A stretch of 64,000 bases of DNA from Nitrospirota bacterium (lineage in GTDB: Bacteria; Nitrospirota; Nitrospiria; Nitrospirales; UBA8639). The stretch spans positions 3,265 through 67,264 of the forward strand of contig JAALKI010000013.1 of assembly GCA_011088105.1 (NCBI GenBank), written 5' to 3'. Made by a program: the position numbers and the translations under genes. Under the pieces are notes generated by a model, which did not search any database, was not told the origin of the DNA, and was given only the letters and a program-made list of their open reading frames with translations. Positions 1 through 7,994 of this stretch are shown here, piece by piece. How positions within the stretch are numbered: position 1 is the stretch's first letter; every line of letters begins with the position of its first letter.

Positions 1-55
1 ATGGCAATGAGGAACTCTTCTGGCGGAAGGATGGGAGTAGTTTTCCTGCACAGTA
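1..55 (+). repeat. Intragenic PAS repeat (copy 1)
   Basis: Bases 1-55 are identical to bases 397-451, and the similarity runs to about base 67 with two mismatches. Both copies lie in the same reading frame of the histidine kinase and encode the end of a PAS domain. The left edge of the window cuts this copy, so its true length is unknown. Confidence 0.9.
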
Positions 56-1283
56 CACCAGTACACCAATATGTGATGGTTTTGAGCGTATTGTAGGGGC
101 AGTTGTTACCTTTCGAGACATCACGGAGAGAAAAGAAGCTGAACGAGCGATTGCGCAACTGCGTCAACATCACGAATTCATTTTACAAGCTGCCGGTGAA
201 GGGATTTTTGGGCTTAATCTGCATGGCTATCATACGTTCGTTAATCCAGCAGCAGCCCAAATGTTAGGGTACAAAACATCTGAGTTGCTAGGCCAACCCA
301 GCCATACTTTATGGCACCACACTAAAGCAGATGGTAACCCGTATCCTTCCGAAGAATGTCCTATCTATCGTGCCTATAAGGATGGGGCTGTCCATCATGG
401 CAATGAGGAACTCTTCTGGCGGAAGGATGGGAGTAGTTTTCCTGCACAGTATACCAGTACGCCTCTTCGAGACGAAGAAGGGGACTTGATCGGTGCGGTT
501 GTCACATTTTTGGATATCACGAAAAACAAACAGATGGCAGCACAGTTGCTTGAAGAGACTAGACTGGCCGAGGTGACCAGAGTGCTCGGCAATATCGGTC
601 ATGACATGAAAAATATGTTGATGCCTGTTCTCTCGGGTTCCAGCCTTTTACGAGATGAACTCAACGAACAGTTTGATCGTTTGCCAATTGCTGTCAGTCA
701 AACAGAATCACAAAGCCATAAAACCTCGTTAGAAATTCTCGACATGATTGTCAGCAATGCCCGTCGAATTCAGGATCAGGTAAGGGAAATGGCAGATGCC
801 GTAAAAGGTGTAACAAGCCTTCCGGAGTTTATCCCTTGTCAGATCGTAACCGTGGTTGAGGAGGTCCTTGGAACCTTGAGAATGTATGCGGAAGAAAAAG
901 GCATTACCTTGCGGACCCAAAACCTCATGGATCTGCCAACTTTAGAGGCAGACGATCGGCGGTTATTTAATGCTTTCTATAACCTGATTAACAATGCGAT
1001 TCCTGAGATGCCTTCCGGTGGATCAGTGACTGTGCGCGGCTCTATTGAAAAAGATAAGAATGCCATAAAAATCTCTGTGGCTGATACCGGTCGAGGAATG
1101 TCACCGGAAATACGTGATTCTCTTTTTACTTCTCAAGGCATGAGCCGAAAACGGGGTGGGACAGGACTGGGCATAAAAATCGTCAAGGATGTGGTGGATG
1201 CTCATGGGGGAGAGATTACTGTAGAGAGTGAAGAGAGTAAAGGAACAACGTTTCACGTGATCCTACCGATAACGCACACTTAG
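3..1283 (+). CDS. Multi-PAS sensor histidine kinase (5' partial)
   Basis: The reading frame is open from the left edge, so the N-terminus lies outside the window. It encodes the tail of one PAS domain ending in the typical FRDITERK linker, a second complete PAS domain ending in LDITKNK, then a kinase core. The phospho-acceptor is probably the His in GHDMKN near residue 200. The ATP-binding domain shows an N box (NLINNA, about residue 327), a G1 box (DTGRGM) and a G2 box (GGTGLGIKIV). No membrane segment is visible in this part, and no response regulator follows. The next gene, a cytochrome c, starts 54 bases later, so the kinase may sense redox or respiratory state; that is inference. The two PAS copies are nearly identical over a stretch of DNA, pointing to recent duplication or gene conversion. 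Confidence 0.88.
   Translation, partial: GNEELFWRKDGSSFPAQYTSTPICDGFERIVGAVVTFRDITERKEAERAIAQLRQHHEFILQAAGEGIFGLNLHGYHTFVNPAAAQMLGYKTSELLGQPSHTLWHHTKADGNPYPSEECPIYRAYKDGAVHHGNEELFWRKDGSSFPAQYTSTPLRDEEGDLIGAVVTFLDITKNKQMAAQLLEETRLAEVTRVLGNIGHDMKNMLMPVLSGSSLLRDELNEQFDRLPIAVSQTESQSHKTSLEILDMIVSNARRIQDQVREMADAVKGVTSLPEFIPCQIVTVVEEVLGTLRMYAEEKGITLRTQNLMDLPTLEADDRRLFNAFYNLINNAIPEMPSGGSVTVRGSIEKDKNAIKISVADTGRGMSPEIRDSLFTSQGMSRKRGGTGLGIKIVKDVVDAHGGEITVESEESKGTTFHVILPITHT
397..451 (+). repeat. Intragenic PAS repeat (copy 2)
   Basis: Second copy of the 55-base identity seen at bases 1-55, encoding NEELFWRKDGSSFPAQ. The period between the copies is 396 bases (132 codons), the size of one PAS domain plus linker. 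Confidence 0.9.
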
Positions 1284-1337
1284 CTGGCAGGGTATCAGCA
1301 TTATTCGTTCCACGTGACCTTTTGAAAGGAGCCGATT

Positions 1338-1871
1338 ATGGATTTTAAACACGTGGTGTTCTTTATGATGATTTTTTCGTTAAGCACCAACCTTGCTTTT
1401 GCTCGTGGCCAGCATATGATGGAGCCTCGGGTGCCGGCTGACAAAATTGAGGAAGCGCGGGCTCTTAAAAATCCACTTTCTGATTCTCCTGATGTTTGGG
1501 AAAAAGGAAAAGCGTTGTATGAAGGAAAAGGAACGTGCGTGAATTGTCATGGAATAACCGGTCATGGCAATGGACCTGGTGCAGCGAATCTTGATCCTCC
1601 TCCACGCGTCTTTCGTTCCCGAGGATTTTGGATGCACCGTGCGGAAGGGGAAATATTTTGGGTAATCAAGCATGGCTCCCCTGGCACAGCTATGATTCCA
1701 TTCGGGGGGCTCCTTTCTGATGAAGAGATTTGGACAGTGATGCGATACGAGCGCAGTTTTGCAGCTAAGCGTGGCCGTGGTGGTCGACATGGGGTGGAAT
1801 GTTGTGATGGCATGGGCCAAGGCAGAGGATTCAGTGGCAAGAAACGACATGGTATGAAAAGGCACAGATAA
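1338..1871 (+). CDS. Periplasmic monoheme cytochrome c
   Basis: A 177-residue class I c-type cytochrome. Residues 1-22 form a signal peptide ending in LAFA. The single haem site is CVNCH, and GSPGTAMIPF probably supplies the distal Met ligand. The C-terminal 30 residues are rich in Gly, His, Arg and Lys with a CC pair, an unusual basic tail that could bind metal or a partner. AAAGGAG upstream of the ATG is a good ribosome site. It heads a group with the molybdenum enzyme and the two-haem cytochrome that follow, so it is probably their electron acceptor or donor. It is a clear paralogue of the cytochrome at 33608-34108, sharing PRVP, EKGK, CHG, GE-FW, GSPGT and RSF positions. Confidence 0.88.
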   Translation: MDFKHVVFFMMIFSLSTNLAFARGQHMMEPRVPADKIEEARALKNPLSDSPDVWEKGKALYEGKGTCVNCHGITGHGNGPGAANLDPPPRVFRSRGFWMHRAEGEIFWVIKHGSPGTAMIPFGGLLSDEEIWTVMRYERSFAAKRGRGGRHGVECCDGMGQGRGFSGKKRHGMKRHR

Positions 1872-1979
1872 CATGAAGAATGAGTAAAAAGGCGTGCTGC
1901 CAATAAGTATAAATCGTAAATATGATTTTCTATGCAACGTATTGGGGCCTTTGCCCAACAACTTCCAGAAGGGAATGCT

Positions 1980-3245
1980 GTGGGTATTTTGAGTAATAAA
2001 AACAAGACGCTTCCCTCTCTAAACGACTCGGGACTAACGCGACGCCATTTTTTACGGTCAAGTCTTGTTTTAGCGGGATTGGCTCTCCTTGGGGGAAGAC
2101 TGACGTGGGCGGAGGAATCTTCCTTGGTCGATCTCCCCTTTGAACGAGGGCGAAGGCCACTCATTGCCTTTCCTCAGAAGCGGCCACTTATGGTGATGAC
2201 CACTCGACCACCTCAATTAGAGACACCGTTTCATATCTTTAACGACCATCTCCTGACACCAAATGACGCATTTTTTGTGCGTTGGCATTTGGCTAATATC
2301 CCAACACACGTCGATATCAATACGTTCACTCTTCATATTCGAGGGAGAGTGCAGCGTCATCTTTCATTCAGCATGGAAGAATTGAAACGTGATTTCGAAC
2401 AAGTCGAGCTTACGGCGGTCTGCCAGTGTGCAGGAAATAGTCGAGGGTTTTTTGATCCACGTGTCCCTGGAGGACAGTGGGGAAATGGAGCAATGGGTAA
2501 TGCGACATGGACTGGAGTACGTTTACGGGATCTACTACAGAGGGCAGGACTTGAAGCAAATGCCGTTCAAGTTCGGTTTAATGGACTAGACAGTCCGGTC
2601 GCGAGTGGTACCCCAGACTTTCGCAAGTCTCTCGATATAGAAGATGCACTGAGAAAACAGGTCATAGTGGCGTATGCGATGAACGGTGAACGGCTTCCTT
2701 TATTAAATGGCTATCCTCTCCGTCTTATTGTCCCCGGATGGTATGCCACATATTGGATTAAAATGTTGAATGATATCGAAGTCCTCAGTGCAGTGGATGA
2801 GGAGTTTTGGATGAAGCGGGCCTATCGACTTCCAGCTGACCCGTGCGGGTGCGTGGAGCCAGGGGAACGACCGACGTCAACGATACCACTAAGCCGAATG
2901 ACGGTTCGATCGTTTATTACGAATCTCCAGACGGGCGCCTCGATTGCTTCTAACCACCCCATTACTGTCAAAGGCATCGCATTCGATCAAGGATATGGCA
3001 TCGATCGAGTCTTCGTCTCTGTTGATGGCGGGCAGCAATGGCAGTCCGCAAAAATAGGAAAGGACTATGGAGACTTTAGCTTTCGGCCTTGGGAGTTCCG
3101 GTTTATTCCCGTTGCGGGTCGAACGTACCAACTGCAATCCTTTGCCGTGAACCGTATTGGGGAGGCTCAACGATGGCATGCTCGCTGGAATCCAAGTGGG
3201 TACCTCCGCAACGTTGTTGAAACTCTTACTCTAAAAGCTATGTAA
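1980..3245 (+). CDS. Tat-exported sulfite-oxidase-like molybdopterin enzyme (SorA-like)
   Basis: A 421-residue member of the sulfite oxidase family. The twin-arginine motif TRRHFLRSS precedes a hydrophobic stretch, so it is folded in the cytoplasm and exported. The cofactor domain follows with CQCAGNSRG, which contains the Cys that ligates molybdenum in this family, and GYPLRLIVPGWY. An immunoglobulin-like dimerisation domain closes the protein (VSVDGGQQW). I chose the GTG at 1980 because AGAAGGGA lies just upstream and it gives a standard Tat leader. An ATG at 1932 in frame has no visible ribosome site. The next gene encodes a SorB-like cytochrome 10 bases downstream, so the pair probably oxidises sulfite or a related anion in the periplasm. 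The substrate is inferred from family membership only. Confidence 0.87.
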   Translation: MGILSNKNKTLPSLNDSGLTRRHFLRSSLVLAGLALLGGRLTWAEESSLVDLPFERGRRPLIAFPQKRPLMVMTTRPPQLETPFHIFNDHLLTPNDAFFVRWHLANIPTHVDINTFTLHIRGRVQRHLSFSMEELKRDFEQVELTAVCQCAGNSRGFFDPRVPGGQWGNGAMGNATWTGVRLRDLLQRAGLEANAVQVRFNGLDSPVASGTPDFRKSLDIEDALRKQVIVAYAMNGERLPLLNGYPLRLIVPGWYATYWIKMLNDIEVLSAVDEEFWMKRAYRLPADPCGCVEPGERPTSTIPLSRMTVRSFITNLQTGASIASNHPITVKGIAFDQGYGIDRVFVSVDGGQQWQSAKIGKDYGDFSFRPWEFRFIPVAGRTYQLQSFAVNRIGEAQRWHARWNPSGYLRNVVETLTLKAM

Positions 3246-3255
3246 AGGCCTAGCC

Positions 3256-3915
3256 ATGAGGTGCAATCCTTCCTTGCTTAAGATCTATGTGATACTTCTG
3301 TTGTGTGGGATCCTTCCAGGAGGAATAATTGGGAATGATCATGTAAAGGCCGAATCTGTCAGTTTTCCTCATGATCCTGCCACATTCCAGCCAGGGGCAG
3401 GGAGCTCAATTGCATCAGGATATTGCACCATGTGTCATTCTGCGGAATATGTCTATATGCAGCCTCCTCACAATCGAGACCAATGGGCTGAAATTGTAGA
3501 CAAAATGAGACATTCGTTCGGATGCCCTATTCCCGATGAACACGTTTCTCAGCTTGTCGACTACTTGGTAAGCCAAAATTCCTTGCAGTTTCCGGCCTTT
3601 TCCAATCGCGCCAACATGGGATCTTCTTCCAGAAAAAGCGAAGGTGGAAATCCCAACGATGGAAGAAAGCTTTACAGTGTTCATTGTGTCAACTGTCATG
3701 GCTCGGGCGGAAAAGGAGATGGCCCGATCGGCCAGGCATTACTCCCACCGCCAGCTGACTTGACCGCAGCAGGCAACAAGTCAGACGAAGAACTACTGAA
3801 GACCATTCAGAAGGGCCGCCCAGGGACAGCCATGCCGTCCTGGGAACATGACCTTTCCGCTCAAGACATTGACGACCTACTGGCATATTTACGAGTTCTG
3901 AGTCGTCAAGAATGA
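3256..3915 (+). CDS. Two-haem cytochrome c (SorB-like domain fused to a second class I domain)
   Basis: A 219-residue exported protein with an N-terminal hydrophobic leader. The first domain has CTMCHSAEYV followed by QPP and a KM-H-FG-P pattern, which matches the cytochrome subunit of sulfite:cytochrome c oxidoreductase. After a Ser/Gly-rich linker (about residues 115-135) comes a second cytochrome domain with CVNCHGSGGKGDGP and a probable Met ligand in GRPGTAMPSW. SorB is normally a single-haem protein, so the added domain is a built-in electron relay. It follows the molybdenum subunit by 10 bases and is surely co-transcribed. Confidence 0.87.
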   Translation: MRCNPSLLKIYVILLLCGILPGGIIGNDHVKAESVSFPHDPATFQPGAGSSIASGYCTMCHSAEYVYMQPPHNRDQWAEIVDKMRHSFGCPIPDEHVSQLVDYLVSQNSLQFPAFSNRANMGSSSRKSEGGNPNDGRKLYSVHCVNCHGSGGKGDGPIGQALLPPPADLTAAGNKSDEELLKTIQKGRPGTAMPSWEHDLSAQDIDDLLAYLRVLSRQE

Positions 3916-4094
3916 AACGCAAGTATTTTTCACGTCTTTGCTTTCGATCACCATAAAAGAATGACTGTCTAGCGACAGTGGCGGTATGGTTGATGCTAAT
4001 GGTCTTATTGCCAGTGTTTTCCTGCCTCTATCTTGCGGGCTGTTTTCATGTGGTGCTAACATACCGTTAATCTTAATTGGAGGAATTTCACCCT

Positions 4095-4349
4095 ATGGCA
4101 AATGTGACACTTTTGGTTTCATCGACTTGCTCCGCTTGCCCATCGGCAAAACAGTTATGGAAACAACTTCGGGTCAAATACAGTTTTAGCTATCGAGAGA
4201 TCGATATTAGTTCTCCCGATGGCCAAGAATTGGCTGAGCGACATTCAGTTCGTGCGGTTCCCGCGACCATCATTAACGGACGACTGACGTTTGTCGGAGT
4301 TCCCCCTCGGCAAAGTGCAGAAAAAGCATTGGCTCCCAAAACAGGCTAA
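4095..4349 (+). CDS. Thioredoxin/glutaredoxin-fold protein
   Basis: An 84-residue protein with the redox motif CSACP near the N-terminus, the YREIDISSPDG strand-turn and a cis-proline segment RAVPATIING, all typical of small glutaredoxin-like proteins. I placed the start at the ATG at 4095 because GGAGG at 4079-4083 precedes it. A TTG six codons upstream overlaps that site. There is no signal peptide, so it is cytoplasmic. It probably reduces disulfides or binds an Fe-S or metal centre, but the partner is unknown. Confidence 0.8.
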   Translation: MANVTLLVSSTCSACPSAKQLWKQLRVKYSFSYREIDISSPDGQELAERHSVRAVPATIINGRLTFVGVPPRQSAEKALAPKTG

Positions 4350-4364
4350 TGATTCGGTAGAGAT

Positions 4365-4550
4365 ATGGATACGCCCCGTCCTTTTGGTATGGATGACGAT
4401 GAACTGGATATTGAATTGCCGGTTCTGCCAAGGCTCGAAACTGGCCCACCACCAGACTGTCCTTTTTGTGGAGAGCCCCTCTCGATGATCGATGGAGATT
4501 GGGGGTGTACGGACTGTAACGGGGAACTTATTGGTCCGGAAACCGGATAA
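4365..4550 (+). CDS. Small zinc-ribbon protein
   Basis: A 61-residue protein with an acidic N-terminal half (DDDELDIELP) and a four-cysteine knuckle pair, CPFCGEP and CTDCNG, expected to bind one zinc ion. It starts 15 bases after the thioredoxin-like gene with GGTAGAG before the ATG, so the two are probably one unit. No function can be assigned. Confidence 0.65.
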   Translation: MDTPRPFGMDDDELDIELPVLPRLETGPPPDCPFCGEPLSMIDGDWGCTDCNGELIGPETG

Positions 4551-4606
4551 CGTTGCTCTGCCGACAAGGTCTTTTCCCTTCTTGTGATTCTCGCAAATCG
4601 TGACTG

Positions 4607-7600
4607 ATGCTGGATGTTTTTGCCGGCCTTTTTCATCCTTCCCTGGAAACTGCCTTTACTCAACAGATTCGTGCATGCAAAGCCGCACAGCCTTTTGAGT
4701 TGATCGCCATTGTCGTGCCATCCGAGTCTCTCCGTGCCAGGCTCAAATGGCTGCTCTGCTATGAACAGCAACTTTCATTCCTCAATATTCATTTTCTCAC
4801 CTTTTCACAGTTAACTCATCGTATTCTAGAAGTTGAAGGCGTTTCTCTTGACCAATCTATTCGGTCTCCAGTGTTTTTTAAAGAAATGCTTCGTCACGTT
4901 CTGCATGGAGAACGGCAAGAAGTGCAAGCCTGGGCTGGGGTCGCTGATATTCCTGGTGCGTGGGCGGCTCTCTGGGCAACGATCCAGGATCTCACCCATG
5001 CTCGCCTTGACGTACAGTCTGTTCTTGATGTCATTGCCCAATCAGATCAATTGTCTGCATCGAACATCGTCCCTCTTATACGGCTCTATGGCTTGATCCA
5101 GCAAACTAAGTTGCAGTTAGGAGCTTGGGCTCACGAAGATCTCACGATCCATGCGCTTCCTTTCGTCACCGATTCTCTTTTCCTTCGTCGTGTAGATCGT
5201 ATGATCTATTATGGCTTTTATGACTTAAATCAAGTCCAGTTGGACTTTTTTCAAGCGATTGCTCGCGTTTATCCCTGTACGTTGTATTATCCGCTCATTC
5301 GTGATCACCCTGCCTTTGAGTTTGCCAAACAGTTTTTTGATCGACATATATTCGGGCTTGCTGGAGAAGCCGTGACATGGTTGCCATCTGACCGGAATCA
5401 GGTTCCTTTGTCTGCCTTGTTTGCGGGAACGTCCATAGCGGTTCCTTCCTTCCTTAACGAAGGACAGGCCCAAGAAGCACCTTTGGCTAGCTCCCCTTCT
5501 TCTGAAAAAGGATCGGGGTTGGGTAATATGGCATCTTCTGTACGTGAGCCCGAGAGTGATGGTCCTCTGGACAAGCCCGTCTGCCACATCATTCAAGTCT
5601 CTGGTCTGGACGATGAAATCACCATGGTGGCGAAGGACATTTTGGGATGGGTGGAGGAGCGGAATATGGCATTCCATCATATCGGTGTTGTTGGACGCAC
5701 GTTATCGGGCTATGAGACGGCTATTCCCCGTATTTTTGCACAACATGACATTCCCTTTACCTCCACCATGTCTCGGCCATTGAATGCGTTTCCTCTTCCA
5801 CGCGTTGCTAGGCAATTACTAGAGCTGAGCCTAGAAGACTTGCCCCGATCGCGCGTGATGGATCTTCTCTCATCACCCTATATCCAACTCTCTTCGCTTT
5901 GCCCTGATCTGCCAAATCCCAGCCCTGATGTTTGGGATAAGGTCAGCCGGCAATTGGGTATTACCAAGGGAATCACAGAATGGGAACGGCTTGAATGCGA
6001 TGAGCCCGCAGAACGGGAGAAGACCAAGGCTGAACATTTACAAGAACCCTCATCTTTCAAAGCACAACGTCGAGGATTGTGTCATGCGGTGAAGATGCTT
6101 CGACATGCCGTTGAGCAACTTCCCTGCCAGGGGTCGTGTGCTCAATTTGTCGCGAGTACCAAAGCTTTATGGCAAGAGTTTCTCAGGTGTGCTGAACCAG
6201 ACAACATTGAAAGGGACACGGCTTGTTGGGACGCGCTTTTCGCGGGGATGGATGAACTTGCTGCCCTAAGTCCTTTGGATGAGCACATGACACGAACGGA
6301 TTTTGTGGCAACCGTGTCCCGGTTTCTGGAAGAGCAGCCTATTCCTCTTGGAACATTGGCTGAAGAAGGCTTCGGGGTTCAAGTGATGGATGCGATGGAA
6401 GCGAGAGGAATTCCCTTTCGTGTGCTGTATATCATTGGGATGACGGAAAGCGTTTTTCCTCGACACATTCAGGAAGATGCCTTTCTTCGAGATTCCATAC
6501 GCCGACAATTAGAAACCACATTGGGGTATAAAATTTCTGAAAAACTGGCCGGATATGATGAGGAAAAATTATTGTTCTATTTATTGGCAAATTCGGCAAC
6601 AGAATCAGTCATCGTTGTGTATCAACGGTCAGACAAAACAGGTCGACCGTTCATGCCGTCTTCCTATGTCGGGGCAATCAAACGCTGTTTTGGCGCTGTT
6701 CCTGAACGGATTGTCGCCAAGTCATTTATGGAAAAAACAAAACAGCTTCCACATTTTTCCATGACGCGTCTGACTCCTTTGGAATATGCCAGACATTGTC
6801 TCTTAGCACGATGTCTTCCGAATCAAACGGTCCAACGTGGGTTGCTGATGAGGACGCTCTTTGACCGAGGGCTTGTAGCCCTTCATGCCCAAGAAAGCGC
6901 TCAGCCGAGGTTGGGAGCTTTTGATGGCATGATTGGATTCCAGGATGATCGCTGGGATGTTTTTAAACATCATGGAGTATCGCCAACTGCGATAGAGCCG
7001 TATGCCACATGTCCATTTCAGTATTTTAGCCGTCACGTGCTGAATGTTAAGCCGTTGCCGTGTCCTGAAGAGACAACAGAGGTTGAGGCACGTTTATTGG
7101 GGACATTGGCCCATGCAATTTTGCGGGAGGCCTTGAGGACGTTGAAAGATCAGGAACTCATCCCCCGAATGTTTCCACCTACGGATGAAACCCAGAACAT
7201 ACTCAGACACGTATTAGCTCATGCTGCCTGCGAGGTTTTTGAGACATTTGCCCAAACCCATGCCGTTGGCTACGCGTTGATTTGGGAACTCCAACAGCAA
7301 AACCTGTTGGAGACTATCCAACAGGTTTTGGCAAGGGATTGTGAAGAAATGGGAACGGTCTGGGAACCATATCTGTTTGAGGAAGATGGCACAGGAACAT
7401 TAGCGGTAGCCCTTCCCACAGGGGTAGAGACATTTGTACTCAATGGGCGAATTGATCGTGTTGATTGGTCATCGTCTCAACAGGCCTATCGTCTGATTGA
7501 TTACAAATACACAGCCGGCAAACAGCCTCGCTCATTAGACACCAATCCTCTCCTTGGTGCGGTCCGTGGGAAAAAACTCCAGCCACCGCTGTATCTCATG

Positions 7601-7984
7601 ATTGCCGCGCAGACAATTCCTGATCGTCTGCGACAACATGGCGTCCACCCGATATCTGTCGACCCCCCATCGTGTCACGGTCTATGGTTGTATACCATCG
7701 CTCCCAATTGGAAACAGCCTGGGGGGCCCTTAAGCCGAACCAGCTTTCCTGGCGATGCGTGGAGTTCCTCACTTCGAATCCCTCTCGAGCAGGCGCTACG
7801 TGTAATGCTCTCTGGTATTCGAGAAGGACAATTCTTTATCGCTCCAGGCAGTCATTGCGATTGGTGTGAGTATCGAGCCCTATGTCATGTCTCTCACCAA
7901 CCAAGCTTGTGGCGTATTCGTAATGACCGAGCCCGTATCCTGCCGCATCGTGCGTTATGCCGAGCGGTCCCACCCAAAGAGTGA
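4607..7984 (+). CDS. addB: AddB-like subunit of the AddAB helicase-nuclease
   Basis: An 1125-residue protein. The C-terminal third is a PD-(D/E)XK RecB-type nuclease: GRIDRVDW followed by RLIDYKYTAGK carries the metal-binding Asp and Lys. Four cysteines flank it, one in ATCPFQYF and three in HCDWCEYRALC, the arrangement that holds the 4Fe-4S cluster of AddB. The N-terminal part resembles an inactive superfamily 1 helicase and has no Walker A motif (IVVPSESLRARL occupies the expected place), unlike the Bacillus protein. A low-complexity Ser/Glu/Pro linker lies around residues 290-325. The AddA-like gene follows directly. The pair would process double-strand breaks for RecA loading. Confidence 0.85.
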   Translation: MLDVFAGLFHPSLETAFTQQIRACKAAQPFELIAIVVPSESLRARLKWLLCYEQQLSFLNIHFLTFSQLTHRILEVEGVSLDQSIRSPVFFKEMLRHVLHGERQEVQAWAGVADIPGAWAALWATIQDLTHARLDVQSVLDVIAQSDQLSASNIVPLIRLYGLIQQTKLQLGAWAHEDLTIHALPFVTDSLFLRRVDRMIYYGFYDLNQVQLDFFQAIARVYPCTLYYPLIRDHPAFEFAKQFFDRHIFGLAGEAVTWLPSDRNQVPLSALFAGTSIAVPSFLNEGQAQEAPLASSPSSEKGSGLGNMASSVREPESDGPLDKPVCHIIQVSGLDDEITMVAKDILGWVEERNMAFHHIGVVGRTLSGYETAIPRIFAQHDIPFTSTMSRPLNAFPLPRVARQLLELSLEDLPRSRVMDLLSSPYIQLSSLCPDLPNPSPDVWDKVSRQLGITKGITEWERLECDEPAEREKTKAEHLQEPSSFKAQRRGLCHAVKMLRHAVEQLPCQGSCAQFVASTKALWQEFLRCAEPDNIERDTACWDALFAGMDELAALSPLDEHMTRTDFVATVSRFLEEQPIPLGTLAEEGFGVQVMDAMEARGIPFRVLYIIGMTESVFPRHIQEDAFLRDSIRRQLETTLGYKISEKLAGYDEEKLLFYLLANSATESVIVVYQRSDKTGRPFMPSSYVGAIKRCFGAVPERIVAKSFMEKTKQLPHFSMTRLTPLEYARHCLLARCLPNQTVQRGLLMRTLFDRGLVALHAQESAQPRLGAFDGMIGFQDDRWDVFKHHGVSPTAIEPYATCPFQYFSRHVLNVKPLPCPEETTEVEARLLGTLAHAILREALRTLKDQELIPRMFPPTDETQNILRHVLAHAACEVFETFAQTHAVGYALIWELQQQNLLETIQQVLARDCEEMGTVWEPYLFEEDGTGTLAVALPTGVETFVLNGRIDRVDWSSSQQAYRLIDYKYTAGKQPRSLDTNPLLGAVRGKKLQPPLYLMIAAQTIPDRLRQHGVHPISVDPPSCHGLWLYTIAPNWKQPGGPLSRTSFPGDAWSSSLRIPLEQALRVMLSGIREGQFFIAPGSHCDWCEYRALCHVSHQPSLWRIRNDRARILPHRALCRAVPPKE

Positions 7985-7994
7985 ACGGTGTTCA

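Noticed and set aside
1286-1299. GG-N10-GC spacing upstream of the first cytochrome gene (TGGCAGGGTATCAGC), like a second sigma-54 promoter
   Set aside because: Only the invariant dinucleotides fit; the -12 region is CAGC rather than TTGC and no enhancer dyads are nearby.
1562-2164. 200-codon minus-strand frame across the cytochrome/molybdoenzyme junction
   Set aside because: It is the shadow of two well-supported genes on the other strand.
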